Shown: positions 26,501-35,594, numbered from the stretch's first letter. The stretch is 50,601 bases of DNA from Actinotignum schaalii (GCF_028864145.1 NZ_JARBHJ010000013.1:1-50601); one strand, 5' to 3'. Notes: generated by a model not told the origin, from the sequence alone. Translations and numbers: made by a program.

Positions 26501-27592
26501 ATGGATGTTGATCTCAACGCGAGCACGATTATTGGCGTGCTCCTGCTCTTACTCCTTCTCCTTGTGGTGGTGGCGGTGTTCCGTTCCGTCATCAAGGTGC
26601 AGCAAGGCTACCAGGTAGTGGTGGAACGCCTGGGGCGCTACCACTCCGTGCTGCAACCGGGGCTGCACTTCTTGGTGCCGTTCTTCGACGCGGTACGCCA
26701 ACGCATCGATATGCGTGAGCAAGTGGTGCCTTTCCCGCCCCAGCCGGTTATTACCTCCGATAACATCAACGTCTCCATTGACACGGTTATCTACTACCAG
26801 GTGACGAACGCTTATTCCGCAACCTACGAAATTGCCGACCCGATGACGGGTATTGAGCAGCTGGCCGTCACCACCTTGCGTAATATCATCGGCACGATGG
26901 ATATGGAACAGGCCCTCACCGGTCGTGACCGTATTAATGATCAGCTCCGCAGCGTACTTGATGATGCGACCGGGCGTTGGGGCATTCGTGTCTCGCGCGT
27001 GGAATTGAAGGCGATTGATCCGCCGGCCACGGTCCAGGGTGCGATGGAGCAGCAGATGAAGGCGGAACGTGACCGCCGCGCCGCAATCCTCACCGCGGAA
27101 GGCATTAAGCAATCTCAGATTTTGACCGCTGAGGGTGAGAAGCAATCGGCTATTCTCAAGGCTGAAGGTCAAGCTCAGGCCACTGTTCTCAAGGCTCAGG
27201 GTGAGTCCCGCGCTATCCTCCAAGTCTTCGACGCTATCCACAAGGGCAATGCTGATCCGAAGCTGCTCTCCTACGAATACATCAAGACGCTGCCGCAGAT
27301 CGCTAATTCGCAGTCTTCGAAGCTGTGGATTGTTCCTACCGAGCTCACCGCCGCGCTCGATGCGGTGCAGAAGGGTTTCGGCGGCGGCCGTAGCAGCGGG
27401 GGAGACGAACCCAGCCCGACAGGGCCCACCGGGGTCGATTTTGAGAACGCGGCCGATGTAGCGGATGTTCTCAAGGAAACAACCCTCCCCGATATTGATT
27501 CGGCGCTGGCAGATGCGCGCGGAGAAGCTAATCGCGCTGTTGACGATGCGCGCGGTTCCGTTTCCGATCCCACCCAGATCCCGAAGAACTAA
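26501..27592 (+). CDS. SPFH/Band 7 (stomatin/QmcA-like) membrane protein
   Basis: N-terminal transmembrane helix (IIGVLLLLLLLLVVVAVF, residues ~10-28), then the SPFH domain: QGYQVVVERLGRYHSVLQPGLHFLVPFFD and RNIIGTMDMEQALTGRDRIN. A helical repeat with ILTAEGIKQSQILTAEGEKQ-like heptads follows (about 180-235). The C-terminal ~75 residues are Gly/Asp/Ala-rich and likely disordered. 363 aa. With NfeD it forms the usual membrane microdomain pair. A small GCCGC-CTA-GCGGC hairpin (26474-26486) sits just before the AAAGGA ribosome binding site. Confidence 0.93.
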   Translation: MDVDLNASTIIGVLLLLLLLLVVVAVFRSVIKVQQGYQVVVERLGRYHSVLQPGLHFLVPFFDAVRQRIDMREQVVPFPPQPVITSDNINVSIDTVIYYQVTNAYSATYEIADPMTGIEQLAVTTLRNIIGTMDMEQALTGRDRINDQLRSVLDDATGRWGIRVSRVELKAIDPPATVQGAMEQQMKAERDRRAAILTAEGIKQSQILTAEGEKQSAILKAEGQAQATVLKAQGESRAILQVFDAIHKGNADPKLLSYEYIKTLPQIANSQSSKLWIVPTELTAALDAVQKGFGGGRSSGGDEPSPTGPTGVDFENAADVADVLKETTLPDIDSALADARGEANRAVDDARGSVSDPTQIPKN

Positions 27593-27729
27593 GCGAAAAA
27601 GAAGGCTCACCGGCGTGTGGAGTCGCGGAGCTTGAATAACGATAAATGACCGGGGCTGACCCTGTGCACAACGCGCGGTGCGGCCCCGGTGATTTGTATC
27701 CGGTACCGACGCGGTGGCACGCTTGCTAT

Positions 27730-28587
27730 GTGTTGATTTACCTCGATAACGTTGCCGCTCCCGAACTCGATGATTATTTCCGGCTCACCGATGTGCACCT
27801 GCGCCGCTTACTCGAGCCTGAGCGTGGGGTGTATATGGCCGAATCGACGAAAGTTATTGAGCGTGCGTTGCAGGCCGGCCATCAGCCGCGCTCTTTTCTC
27901 ACCTCCCCCCGCTGGCTCCCGGATTTGCAATCCTGCTTGGAACGCTGCGGTTGGGAGGCAGACGGAGCGGCGGCGCCCATCTACGTGGGTACCGATGAGA
28001 TGCTCCAGGCAGTAACCGGCTTCAAAGTTCATCGGGGTGCCCTGGCCGCGATGCACCGCCCGGAATTGGCCGATGTGGCAACCCTGCTATCGCAGGCACG
28101 CGAGGGGCGCGGGGCACGGCGCGTCGTCGTTCTAGAAGGCCTGGTGGACCACACAAATGTGGGCGCTATTTTTCGTTCCTGCGCCGGACTCGGGGTCGAT
28201 GCGGTGCTGGTGACCGATACCTGTGCCGATCCGCTGTATCGCCGCTCGGTCCGAGTATCCATGGGGACCGTGTTCCAGGTGCCGTGGACGCGAATCCACG
28301 AATGGCCGCGCAGTATCGAAAAATTGCACGGTCTCGGTTTCCTCACGGCCGCACTAGCTTTGGAGGACGACGCCGAAACTCTGGACGATTTTGCGAACCG
28401 AGCTGATGTGTTGGCCCCGGATTCGCGGGTCGCGCTTATTCTCGGAACGGAAGGGGACGGCCTGAGCTCACGCACTGTCGCGAGCGCGGATACCCGGGTC
28501 ATTATTCCCATGGCCGGGCACGTGGACTCCCTCAATGTGGCTGCCGCGAGCGCGGTGGCCTGCTGGGCGCTGCGCCCCCGCAACTGA
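27730..28587 (+). CDS. SpoU/TrmH-family RNA 2'-O-methyltransferase
   Basis: SPOUT-class methyltransferase. The SpoU motifs are GLVDHTNVGAIFRSCAGLGVDAV (motif 1), LILGTEGDGLSS (motif 2) and IPMAGHVDSLNVAAASAV (motif 3, knot and SAM site). The N-terminal substrate-binding part is RLTDVHLRRLLEPERGVYMAESTKVIERAL. The start is uncertain: GTG 27730 gives MLIYLDN, which looks like homologues, with CACGCT 6 nt upstream; ATG 27646 adds a 28-residue, Cys-containing leader without a ribosome site. The rRNA or tRNA target is unknown. Confidence 0.88.
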   Translation: MLIYLDNVAAPELDDYFRLTDVHLRRLLEPERGVYMAESTKVIERALQAGHQPRSFLTSPRWLPDLQSCLERCGWEADGAAAPIYVGTDEMLQAVTGFKVHRGALAAMHRPELADVATLLSQAREGRGARRVVVLEGLVDHTNVGAIFRSCAGLGVDAVLVTDTCADPLYRRSVRVSMGTVFQVPWTRIHEWPRSIEKLHGLGFLTAALALEDDAETLDDFANRADVLAPDSRVALILGTEGDGLSSRTVASADTRVIIPMAGHVDSLNVAAASAVACWALRPRN

Positions 28588-28619
28588 GGCAGAAGCAGCG
28601 GGCGCGTGCTGATACTGCC
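28588..28619 (+). terminator. Possible hairpin after the SpoU methyltransferase gene
   Basis: GGCAG (28588-28592) can pair with CTGCC (28615-28619), with CAGC/GCTG pairing inside an internal loop. It begins right after the stop codon; no T run. Weak. Confidence 0.35.
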
Positions 28620-28704
28620 CCGGGGTGGAAGCGTCACTGAGAGAAGCGGAGCGTAACGAAGCGGCATGTAGAGCGGCTAATTGAGAAAATAATTACTGTT
28701 AATG

Positions 28705-28718
28705 CCGGGTATACCCGG
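28705..28718. promoter_or_regulatory. Perfect 14-bp palindrome upstream of the XRE regulator
   Basis: CCGGGTATACCCGG is exactly self-complementary. It ends 36 nt before GTG 28755 and just upstream of the expected -35, following an AT-rich stretch (28676-28703). Palindromes of this size are typical XRE-family operators, so autoregulation is likely. Confidence 0.65.
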
Positions 28719-28742
28719 TGGAAAGAAGGTGCTACGCACGAC

Positions 28743-28748
28743 GAAAGT
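28743..28748 (+). promoter_or_regulatory. Weak candidate -10 box of the XRE gene
   Basis: GAAAGT, 6 nt (GGAAGG) before GTG 28755. It keeps A and T at the key positions but not the first T. Confidence 0.3.
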
Positions 28749-28754
28749 GGAAGG

Positions 28755-29051
28755 GTGCAGGACAGTTCCCGAATTGATTCGCTCGTCGCGTGGCGCTTGG
28801 CGAAAACAGTACGTGACCGGCGTGAAAGCCTGGGAATGTCGCAAGAAGATCTCGCTTTGCGCGCCAATCTCAACCGCACCACGTTGCAATCGCTAGAAAG
28901 TGGGCGCTCCGATCATAAAACCGGAAAGCCATCTAATCCGCAGCTGCGCACACTGCTCCAATTGGCCCGAGCGCTCGAAATGTCCGCCGGGGAACTCCTC
29001 GGTGAAGCCGAGCGCCTCTACGATCAGGCGCTTCGTGAGGAGGGCTTGTAG
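28755..29051 (+). CDS. XRE-family helix-turn-helix regulator
   Basis: A 98-residue DNA-binding protein made almost entirely of one HTH_XRE domain: VAWRLAKTVRDRRESLGMSQEDLALRANLNRTTLQSLESGR-like (residues ~11-52), then LRTLLQLARALEMSAGELL, the usual fourth and fifth helices. A nine-residue insert (SDHKTGKPS) follows the recognition helix. There is no effector domain, so it may act as a simple repressor. The perfect palindrome 36 nt upstream is the obvious candidate site. Regulon unknown. Confidence 0.85.
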   Translation: MQDSSRIDSLVAWRLAKTVRDRRESLGMSQEDLALRANLNRTTLQSLESGRSDHKTGKPSNPQLRTLLQLARALEMSAGELLGEAERLYDQALREEGL

Positions 29052-29141
29052 CCTGAGCCCTGGCCAGCGTTGGTGTGAGGTAGTTTGATACACCGGACAT
29101 AAGGCGCGGGCCATCGCACTGAGATGGGCCAGTGAAATACC

Positions 29142-29615
29142 TTAGGAAAATTGGGCGGCGCCGGGGTATCCGAGCTGACGCCAGGCTTCGTAAACGGCGA
29201 TGGATGCCGCATTAGCAAGATTAAGAGATCGTAGGTGGGGGAGCATTGGTATGCGCACCGCCGCGGTGATACGTTCGTGGGCGACGACGCGCGCGGGCAA
29301 GCCGGTTGGTTCCGGCCCGAAAAGGAGATAGTCGTTGGGCTGGTAGGAGACTTCGGCGAAGTTGTTTTGGGTGTGTCCGGTAAAAGCAAAGATGCGAGCA
29401 TCGGGTGCGCTGGTGAGAAACTCCTCAAAATTCGGGTGAATAACGAGGCTGGCGAGGTCGTGGTAGTCCAAGCCGGCGCGTTTGAGATGCGCGTCAGAGA
29501 AATCGAAACCGAGGGGCTCAATCAGGTGCAAGGTGGCGCCGGTGCACGCCGCTAGGCGAATGGCCGCGCCGGTATTACCAGGAATGCGCGGCTCGAAGAA
29601 AACAATATGAAGCAC
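29142..29615 (-). CDS. trmL: tRNA (cytidine/uridine-34)-2'-O-methyltransferase
   Basis: TrmL family SPOUT enzyme acting on the wobble base of tRNA-Leu. Motifs: FFEPRIPGNTGAAIRLAACTG (start), LLFGPEPTGLP and RIPMLPHLRSLNLANAASIAVYE (knot). 157 aa, full length. The GTG at 29615 lies exactly 6 nt after TACCCT on the minus strand. It is divergent from the mutasome cassette. Confidence 0.93.
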   Translation of the reverse strand: MLHIVFFEPRIPGNTGAAIRLAACTGATLHLIEPLGFDFSDAHLKRAGLDYHDLASLVIHPNFEEFLTSAPDARIFAFTGHTQNNFAEVSYQPNDYLLFGPEPTGLPARVVAHERITAAVRIPMLPHLRSLNLANAASIAVYEAWRQLGYPGAAQFS

Positions 29616-29621
29616 CCATCT

Positions 29622-29627
29622 AGGGTA
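29622..29627 (-). promoter_or_regulatory. Candidate -10 box of trmL
   Basis: TACCCT on the minus strand, 6 nt (AGATGG) before GTG 29615. Confidence 0.5.
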
Positions 29628-29696
29628 CTAGCCTGAGAATTTCGCGCGCGATTTTTGTGTCGTATCCCTTCGGTAGAGTAAAGCCGTACCGTAAAA

Positions 29697-29712
29697 TCGA
29701 ACATGCGTTCTA
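29697..29712. promoter_or_regulatory. LexA (SOS) box of the mutasome operon
   Basis: TCGAACATGCGTTCTA agrees with the Gram-positive/actinobacterial LexA consensus TCGAACN4GTTCGA except for one base in the right half. It lies 19 nt before the imuA' ATG and overlaps a TAATGT hexamer (29711-29716) that may be the -10. Confidence 0.9.
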
Positions 29713-29731
29713 ATGTGTTGTGGGGGGTGCT

Positions 29732-30493
29732 ATGGGTGCGCAGAAATTAGCGGCCGCGCGGGCCGCACTTGCCCGGGCGGAATCCGCGGTGGGATTAGCC
29801 GGCTCGCAACCGCAAGTACAACCGCAGTCGGGCGGGAAAGGCTGGGATCTTCCCCCGGAACTTTCTCCGCTTTTTCCGCGGGGCCTCGCCCCGGGAATGA
29901 CGCTCGGAGTCAGCGGTTCGCGTATTGCACTGGCCTTGGTGGCCTCCCTGGTGAGCGCACAAGGCGCGTGGTGCATCTACTTGGGTATGCCTGATATGGG
30001 CTGGGAGGCCTGCGTCGGGTTAGGCAGTGATCTCAATCGGATTGTTACTATTCCCTACCTCCCGCCGGCGCGGAGCGGGGCAGCCCTTTCAGCCGCTATT
30101 GATCTTTTTGACGTGGTGATTGTGGGGAGTGCGCTGCGCCTAGATACGCGGGAGCAGCGCCGGCTTGCACAGCGGGCACGTAACCGGGAAACGCTTCTTA
30201 TTGCGGAAAATTGGCAGGTTCGGGATCGGGTGAATGCGCGCTATGAATCGGTGAGGGGCCCGGCTAACGGAAGCGGGCATATAGCGTATATCACTGTGGA
30301 GCTTCGCTCCGGGCACGGTGCGCGCCTGCGTATTGAATGGGATGCTACTGGCTGGCATCCAGCCGCGGGCCTGCGTGCGGTGCCATCTGTACGCGAAGCT
30401 ACTCCGGCACACCGGGTTCCGCGCGGGCAGGTTACCGGGGGCGGGCTCCGTTTGGTACCCGTCAACGGTACGCGGGGGAGGGGTGAAAAATAA
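29732..30493 (+). CDS. imuA': ImuA'-like RecA-fold mutasome protein
   Basis: First gene of the damage-inducible translesion cassette. Residues ~45-175 have a RecA-like layout, but the Walker A position reads GVSGSRIALALVA, without GKT/S, so ATP binding is doubtful, as in actinobacterial ImuA'. The DVVIVGSALRL strand occupies the Walker B place. The C-terminal part is Arg/Gly/Pro-rich. ATG 29732 is preferred because a GGGGGG run lies about 4 nt upstream and the LexA box is 19 nt away; a GTG at 29720 is in frame. The stop overlaps the imuB start (TAATG). Role: links ImuB to DnaE2 in induced mutagenesis (from mycobacteria). Confidence 0.85.
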   Translation: MGAQKLAAARAALARAESAVGLAGSQPQVQPQSGGKGWDLPPELSPLFPRGLAPGMTLGVSGSRIALALVASLVSAQGAWCIYLGMPDMGWEACVGLGSDLNRIVTIPYLPPARSGAALSAAIDLFDVVIVGSALRLDTREQRRLAQRARNRETLLIAENWQVRDRVNARYESVRGPANGSGHIAYITVELRSGHGARLRIEWDATGWHPAAGLRAVPSVREATPAHRVPRGQVTGGGLRLVPVNGTRGRGEK

Positions 30494-32187
30494 TGCGCCA
30501 GGCAACGGTATGGGTTCCTAACTGGCCCATTATCGCGGCGGAAATGGCAGGGATCGTTAGTAGAGAAATTCCCGTAGCTGTTGTGGAACATCATCGGGTG
30601 GCCAGTCTCAATATCTGGGCCTGGCAGCAAGGCGCCCGGGTGGATATGTCTACCCGGCAGCTGCAATCTCTCGTACCTCAATGCCAGGTTATCCAACGTG
30701 ATGGGGCGCGTGAACTGCGTTTCTTCGATCCGGTGCTGCGTGCTATCTCCACTAGAGTGGCGCGTTTTTCGCTGGTGGAACCGGGGGTGGTTATCTTTTC
30801 AGCGGCGGGGCCGGCGCGTACCGAAGGGGGAGAAGAACGCCTGTGTGAAAACCTCGTGGGAGATATTGTTGATGCCGCCGGGTGCGAAGTCCGGGTTGGA
30901 ATCGCGGAAGGAACTCTTCCTAGCTTGTGGGCAGCTCGCACTTCGCGCATTATTGCTCCGGGTGCTTCGGAACAGGCGCTGGCCAGCCAACCGATCTCAC
31001 TTTTTCTTCTTGCCGCGACACCAGCAACACGCCCCGCGCTTCGCGATTGTGTGGAGTTACTTCATGATCTGGGTATCACTACTATCGCTGATGCTATCGG
31101 GCTGGGGCAGCGTTCCCTTGTCACGCGTTTCGGCAATATGGGGCAATACCTGTGGGACCTGGCTACAGCGCGCACCCTGACAGCTCGTGAGGCGACTCCG
31201 GATACTCGTGATATATCCGTGGTTGCCACTTTTGATCCGCCTTTGAGTCACGCGGAACACGCGGCTTTTGCCGCGCGTAATCTCGCCGGGCAGCTCGAAA
31301 CAAAAATGCGTGCCGGTGCGGCTGGCTCAGCTCGCTTGGATATTCGGGCGAGTGCCGCACACGGCGAAGTGATGACACGCAGCTGGCACCTCGAGCTCCT
31401 CACCCAAGAAGATGTGGTGGATCGGGTGCGGTGGCAAATATCCGCTTGGATAGCACGGCGGCATGATGCCAGCGAAGCTCCAGCGGAAACCCGCGGAGGT
31501 ATTACTCAATTAGAGCTGATAGCTCGAGATATTACTCCCGCTGGCAACCATCCGGTGCCTCTCTGGGGTACGCGCATCGCCAGCGATGCGGCGGCAGCTC
31601 GTGGGGCTCACCGCCTCCAAAGTCTCCTCGGTGAAGAATACGTGCGGGTACCCCGCAGGGTGGGCGGGCGCCTCCCCGAAGAAGATATACAAGAAATTCC
31701 CTGGGGCCAGGCGGTAGATACCTCCCGGGCTCAGCTTCCCTGGCCGGGCCGGCTGCCCGAACCCGCTCCGGTACAACTCCTGCGCACACCCTATCCCGTG
31801 ACTGTACTGTGTGCCTGCGGGCAACCACTTGCCATTACAGCAACCACCGCGCTGCAGTGCCCGGGGGAGTGCTGGCATCCCTTTCCCGTTACTGTCCGTG
31901 CGGCTTTACCCGCGGAACATGCCGCTCCAGGTGTCGGAAGTGTTGCTGTATTCGGCGGTGTCACCTCAGCTACGGGTAGAACCAGACCTCCCACCGCATC
32001 GCTCCACCCTCTTTTCGGTGCGGAAGGTTTCCTCAGGGTGCTCGACTACGCCGGTCCCTGGGTTAGCGAACAGCGCTGGTGGGCGCGCCCCACCCGGCGC
32101 GCCTATATTCAAGCAGTCACCACCACCGGGGCTGTACTTCTCTATAGAGAACAGGAGCGCTGGTACCTTGCTGCCAGCTATATCTAG
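30493..32187 (+). CDS. imuB: ImuB, Y-family polymerase-like mutasome hub
   Basis: Y-family DNA polymerase fold without the catalytic acidic residues: the N-terminus is VWVPNWPIIAAEM where active Pol IV has DMDxFFA, and no SxDE motif follows. The thumb/HhH region (LLHDLGITTIADAIGLGQRSLVTRFGNMG) and little-finger region are present. Near residue 355, HPVPLWG corresponds to the QLPLWG beta-clamp-binding motif of mycobacterial ImuB, with two changed residues. 564 aa. ImuB bridges clamp, ImuA' and DnaE2. dnaE2 begins 2 nt after the stop. Confidence 0.93.
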   Translation: MRQATVWVPNWPIIAAEMAGIVSREIPVAVVEHHRVASLNIWAWQQGARVDMSTRQLQSLVPQCQVIQRDGARELRFFDPVLRAISTRVARFSLVEPGVVIFSAAGPARTEGGEERLCENLVGDIVDAAGCEVRVGIAEGTLPSLWAARTSRIIAPGASEQALASQPISLFLLAATPATRPALRDCVELLHDLGITTIADAIGLGQRSLVTRFGNMGQYLWDLATARTLTAREATPDTRDISVVATFDPPLSHAEHAAFAARNLAGQLETKMRAGAAGSARLDIRASAAHGEVMTRSWHLELLTQEDVVDRVRWQISAWIARRHDASEAPAETRGGITQLELIARDITPAGNHPVPLWGTRIASDAAAARGAHRLQSLLGEEYVRVPRRVGGRLPEEDIQEIPWGQAVDTSRAQLPWPGRLPEPAPVQLLRTPYPVTVLCACGQPLAITATTALQCPGECWHPFPVTVRAALPAEHAAPGVGSVAVFGGVTSATGRTRPPTASLHPLFGAEGFLRVLDYAGPWVSEQRWWARPTRRAYIQAVTTTGAVLLYREQERWYLAASYI

Positions 32188-32189
32188 TC

Positions 32190-35100
32190 ATGACCACTCT
32201 TATCAGCAGCCCTCCCTATATTCCGTATGCGGAACTGCATACCCACTCGGCTTTCAGTTTTCTTGACGGAGCCAGCCTGCCCGAAGACCTCGTGCAAGGC
32301 TGCCTGGATCTGCGTATCGAAGCCCTCGCGCTCACCGACCACGATGGTTTTCCCGGCGTCATGCAGCTCGCGCAAGCCGGGCGAGAGACCGGCTTACCCA
32401 CCATTACCGGCACCGAAATAACACTGGATAGCACCCAGCCACGCGAAGGCCCGGATCTGGAAGGTGACCATCTTGTTTTCCTTGCCCGCACCCCGGCCGG
32501 ATATCAGCACCTCTCCCGCGCTATCGGAACAGCCATGCTCACCAGCGGTGCAAAAGGAATCGCACACCATACTCTGGCTCAGCTTGCACGCAATAATGGC
32601 GATATTCTCGTCCTCACCGGCGGCTGCCGTAAAAGCGCCCTCCGACGAATTCTTGATACCCAGCGCGGCAGTGGGGCCCGCCGCGCGGCCCGGCAAGAAC
32701 TTGATCTTCTTATCGACACCTTCGGGAAAGATAACGTCGTCGTGGAACTCACCTCCCATGCCGGGCCTCTTGATGCGCAGCGATGTGACCTTCTCGAAGA
32801 ACTAGCCCGGGAAGCTGGGGTTCGCGCGGCGGTCACCGGAAACATCCACTATGCGCGTCCCGCGGACCGTCCGATTGCCGATATATTCGCGGCCACCCGG
32901 GCCCGCCGCACTCTCGATGAGATAGATCCCTACCTGCCCGCCGCCGGAGCCTATCTGCGCTCCGGTCACGCCTTGCGTATTCTGCACCGCGGGCGTGAAC
33001 GCTACCTGGAAGCCGCGGCTCGCATCGCAGCGGAATGTGCCTTTGACCTCTCCCTCGTCGCGCCGAATCTTCCACCTTTCCCAGTCCCGGAAGGATATAC
33101 CGAAGCCACGTGGCTGAGGGAACTGGTGATGCGTAAAGCCCGCGAACGCTACGGAACACCCGCGCAATACCCGCGGGCTTGGGAAGTGATTGAGCACGAA
33201 CTCGAGGTTATTACCAACCTGGGTTTCCCCGGATACTTCCTTATCGTGGAAGAAATAGTGTCCTTTTGCCACTCGCGTGACATTTGGTGCCAGGGGCGCG
33301 GCTCGGCCGCGAACTCTGCCGTCTGTTTCGCCCTGGGAATCACCGCGGTAGATGCCGTGAAACATGCCATGCTTTTTGAACGATTTTTATCCCCGGGGCG
33401 CTCGGGACCACCCGATATTGATATTGATATCGAATCCTCACGCCGCGAAGAAGTCATCCAGCATGTGTACGAACGGTACGGACGCTCCCGCGCTGCCCAG
33501 GTCGCCAATGTTATCTCCTATCGGCCCCGCTCTGCTCTCCGCGATGTGGCTCGGGCTTTCGGATATCCGGAGGGCCGTATCGACCAGTGGGCATCAGCAT
33601 TCCACCATCGCAGTATCAGCTCGGGCAGTGGCGCACAGCTCCAGCCAGCCGGGATGCCCGAACGTGTTGCCACGTTGGCTAACCGGATACAGCGGCTCCC
33701 GCGGCATCTTAGTATTCATTCCTCCGGAATGGTGCTCTGTGACCGCCCGGTCATTGATGTTTGCCCGGTAGGTTGGGCCTCCAAACCGGGAAGAACAGTA
33801 CTGCAATGGGATAAAGACGATTGCGCTACCGCAGGGCTCGTGAAATTCGATCTTCTCGGACTCGGAATGCTCACCGCCTTGCGTATCAGCTTCACCGAAC
33901 TCGCGCACCGCGGAATTCTGGCTCCTAATGGCCACCCCCTCAGCTTGCACAATGTGCCGGCAGAAGATCCGGACGTTTATAAGCTCCTCCAAGCAGCCGA
34001 TACCGTCGGAGTGTTCCAGGTGGAATCTCGCGCGCAAATCGCCACCCTGCCGCGCCTGAAACCCGAATGCTTCTATGATCTTGTTATCGAGGTGGCTCTC
34101 ATCCGACCCGGACCTATTCAAGGTGGATCCGTCAACCCGTATATTCGGCGTAAACAAGGCAAAGAAAAAGTTACCTATCCCCATCCACTCCTGAAAAACG
34201 CGCTGGAAAAAACCCTGGGGGTGCCGCTTTTCCAAGAACAGCTCATGCATATTGCCATTGACGCCGCGGGCTTCACCCCCGCGCAGGCCGATCAACTCCG
34301 CAAAGCCATGGGCTCCAAACGCTCAGCTGCCCGCATGGAACGCCTGCGCGGCCAACTCATGGAAGGCATGGAAAAACAGGGGATAGCTGATCCGGTGGTG
34401 CGCGCAGAAATCTATGAGAAACTCGCCGCCTTCGCCGAATTCGGTTTCCCCGAATCACACGCCTTTTCCTTCGCCTACCTCGTTTATGCTTCCGCCTGGC
34501 TCAAAGTTCACCACCCGGAAGAGTTCTATATGGGTTTGCTGAATGCGCAACCGATGGGCTTTTACTCCCCGCAATCCCTCGTTGCCGATGCGCGGCGGCA
34601 TCACCTCGTGGTGCGGCGGGCGGATGTCACGCGTTCGCAAGAACACGCAAGTGTGGAAAAACTGTGCGATACGGAGCTGCATCAGAAACGGGAACATCCG
34701 CGTGTCCACGTGGATAGCCAGCGCTACCTCCAGCTCGGGCTCACTAGCATCAAAGGCCTCGGGAACGCAGCAGTCCAGCGAATTCTCGCGGCACGCTCCC
34801 ACGCGCCTTTCCGTGACCTCGCGGATCTGGCGCAGCGAGCCCGGCTAAAAACAGCGGATATTGAAATTCTCTCCCGCGCCGGAGCCACGGATAGTCTGGG
34901 GCTGAGCCGACGGGCAGGTGTCTGGATTGCCCAAGTCGTGAGCAATGCTGATATCGCACGGGGCACCACATATCAGCCCGCGATTCCCGGAACCGAACCT
35001 TTCGGAGCGGTACCGGAGTTCCCGGAACTCACCGCCGTGGAACAAGCTCATGCGGATCTGCGCGCCACCGGTATTTCTCCCGACTCCTACCCGACGGAAT

Positions 35101-35441
35101 TTATTCGCCCAGCTCTTAGCGCGCGTGGAATTCTTACGGTTGCCGCAGCGTCCACGCATCCGGAAAAAAGCCGGTGCAAAGTGGCCGGGCTTGTTACTCA
35201 CCGCCAGCGTCCCCATACCGCGAAAGGCATCACCTTCCTCAACCTCGAGGACGAAACCGGGATGCTCAACGTCCTCATCACTCCGCAGCTGTGGGAACGA
35301 TACCGGGAGATTGCGCGCACCTCGAACACCCTGGTCATCCGCGGGATGATTGAACGCGATGGCGGAGCCGCTGTTTTCCACGCGGATGGAATCGAAGCTA
35401 TCCCGCTCGGGATCAGCCTGCCTTCCCGGGATTTTCGCTAG
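32190..35441 (+). CDS. dnaE2: DnaE2, error-prone DNA polymerase III alpha subunit
   Basis: C-family polymerase of the DnaE2 type for damage-induced translesion synthesis. N-terminal PHP domain with YAELHTHSAFSFLDGAS and ALTDHDGFPG; palm motif GPPDIDIDIESSRREEVI with catalytic Asp residues near 408-412; finger region with VFQVESRAQIATLPRLKP and GPIQGGSVNPYIRRKQG; C-terminal OB region GLVTHRQRPHTAKGITFLNLEDETG. It lacks the tau-binding tail of DnaE1. 1083 aa, normal for DnaE2. Here it is contiguous with imuA'-imuB, while in M. tuberculosis it is elsewhere. Confidence 0.96.
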   Translation: MTTLISSPPYIPYAELHTHSAFSFLDGASLPEDLVQGCLDLRIEALALTDHDGFPGVMQLAQAGRETGLPTITGTEITLDSTQPREGPDLEGDHLVFLARTPAGYQHLSRAIGTAMLTSGAKGIAHHTLAQLARNNGDILVLTGGCRKSALRRILDTQRGSGARRAARQELDLLIDTFGKDNVVVELTSHAGPLDAQRCDLLEELAREAGVRAAVTGNIHYARPADRPIADIFAATRARRTLDEIDPYLPAAGAYLRSGHALRILHRGRERYLEAAARIAAECAFDLSLVAPNLPPFPVPEGYTEATWLRELVMRKARERYGTPAQYPRAWEVIEHELEVITNLGFPGYFLIVEEIVSFCHSRDIWCQGRGSAANSAVCFALGITAVDAVKHAMLFERFLSPGRSGPPDIDIDIESSRREEVIQHVYERYGRSRAAQVANVISYRPRSALRDVARAFGYPEGRIDQWASAFHHRSISSGSGAQLQPAGMPERVATLANRIQRLPRHLSIHSSGMVLCDRPVIDVCPVGWASKPGRTVLQWDKDDCATAGLVKFDLLGLGMLTALRISFTELAHRGILAPNGHPLSLHNVPAEDPDVYKLLQAADTVGVFQVESRAQIATLPRLKPECFYDLVIEVALIRPGPIQGGSVNPYIRRKQGKEKVTYPHPLLKNALEKTLGVPLFQEQLMHIAIDAAGFTPAQADQLRKAMGSKRSAARMERLRGQLMEGMEKQGIADPVVRAEIYEKLAAFAEFGFPESHAFSFAYLVYASAWLKVHHPEEFYMGLLNAQPMGFYSPQSLVADARRHHLVVRRADVTRSQEHASVEKLCDTELHQKREHPRVHVDSQRYLQLGLTSIKGLGNAAVQRILAARSHAPFRDLADLAQRARLKTADIEILSRAGATDSLGLSRRAGVWIAQVVSNADIARGTTYQPAIPGTEPFGAVPEFPELTAVEQAHADLRATGISPDSYPTEFIRPALSARGILTVAAASTHPEKSRCKVAGLVTHRQRPHTAKGITFLNLEDETGMLNVLITPQLWERYREIARTSNTLVIRGMIERDGGAAVFHADGIEAIPLGISLPSRDFR

Positions 35442-35594
35442 CCGCGCGATAGGGCCGGTGGCGAAAGTGCGGCGTCGTCGTAGCTTAAAACCTCTTAGCG
35501 AAAAGAACGCAACCAGCCGTGAACAATCGATACGATAACTGAAGTTGCTCCCTACCCGGAGCATCACCCGCACAGAATCTGGAGGCACAAGGTA

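Noticed and set aside
28588-28704. Possible CRISPR or small RNA in the gap before the XRE gene
   Set aside because: No direct repeats with regular spacing and no strong terminator; only a weak hairpin and an AT-rich promoter-like stretch.
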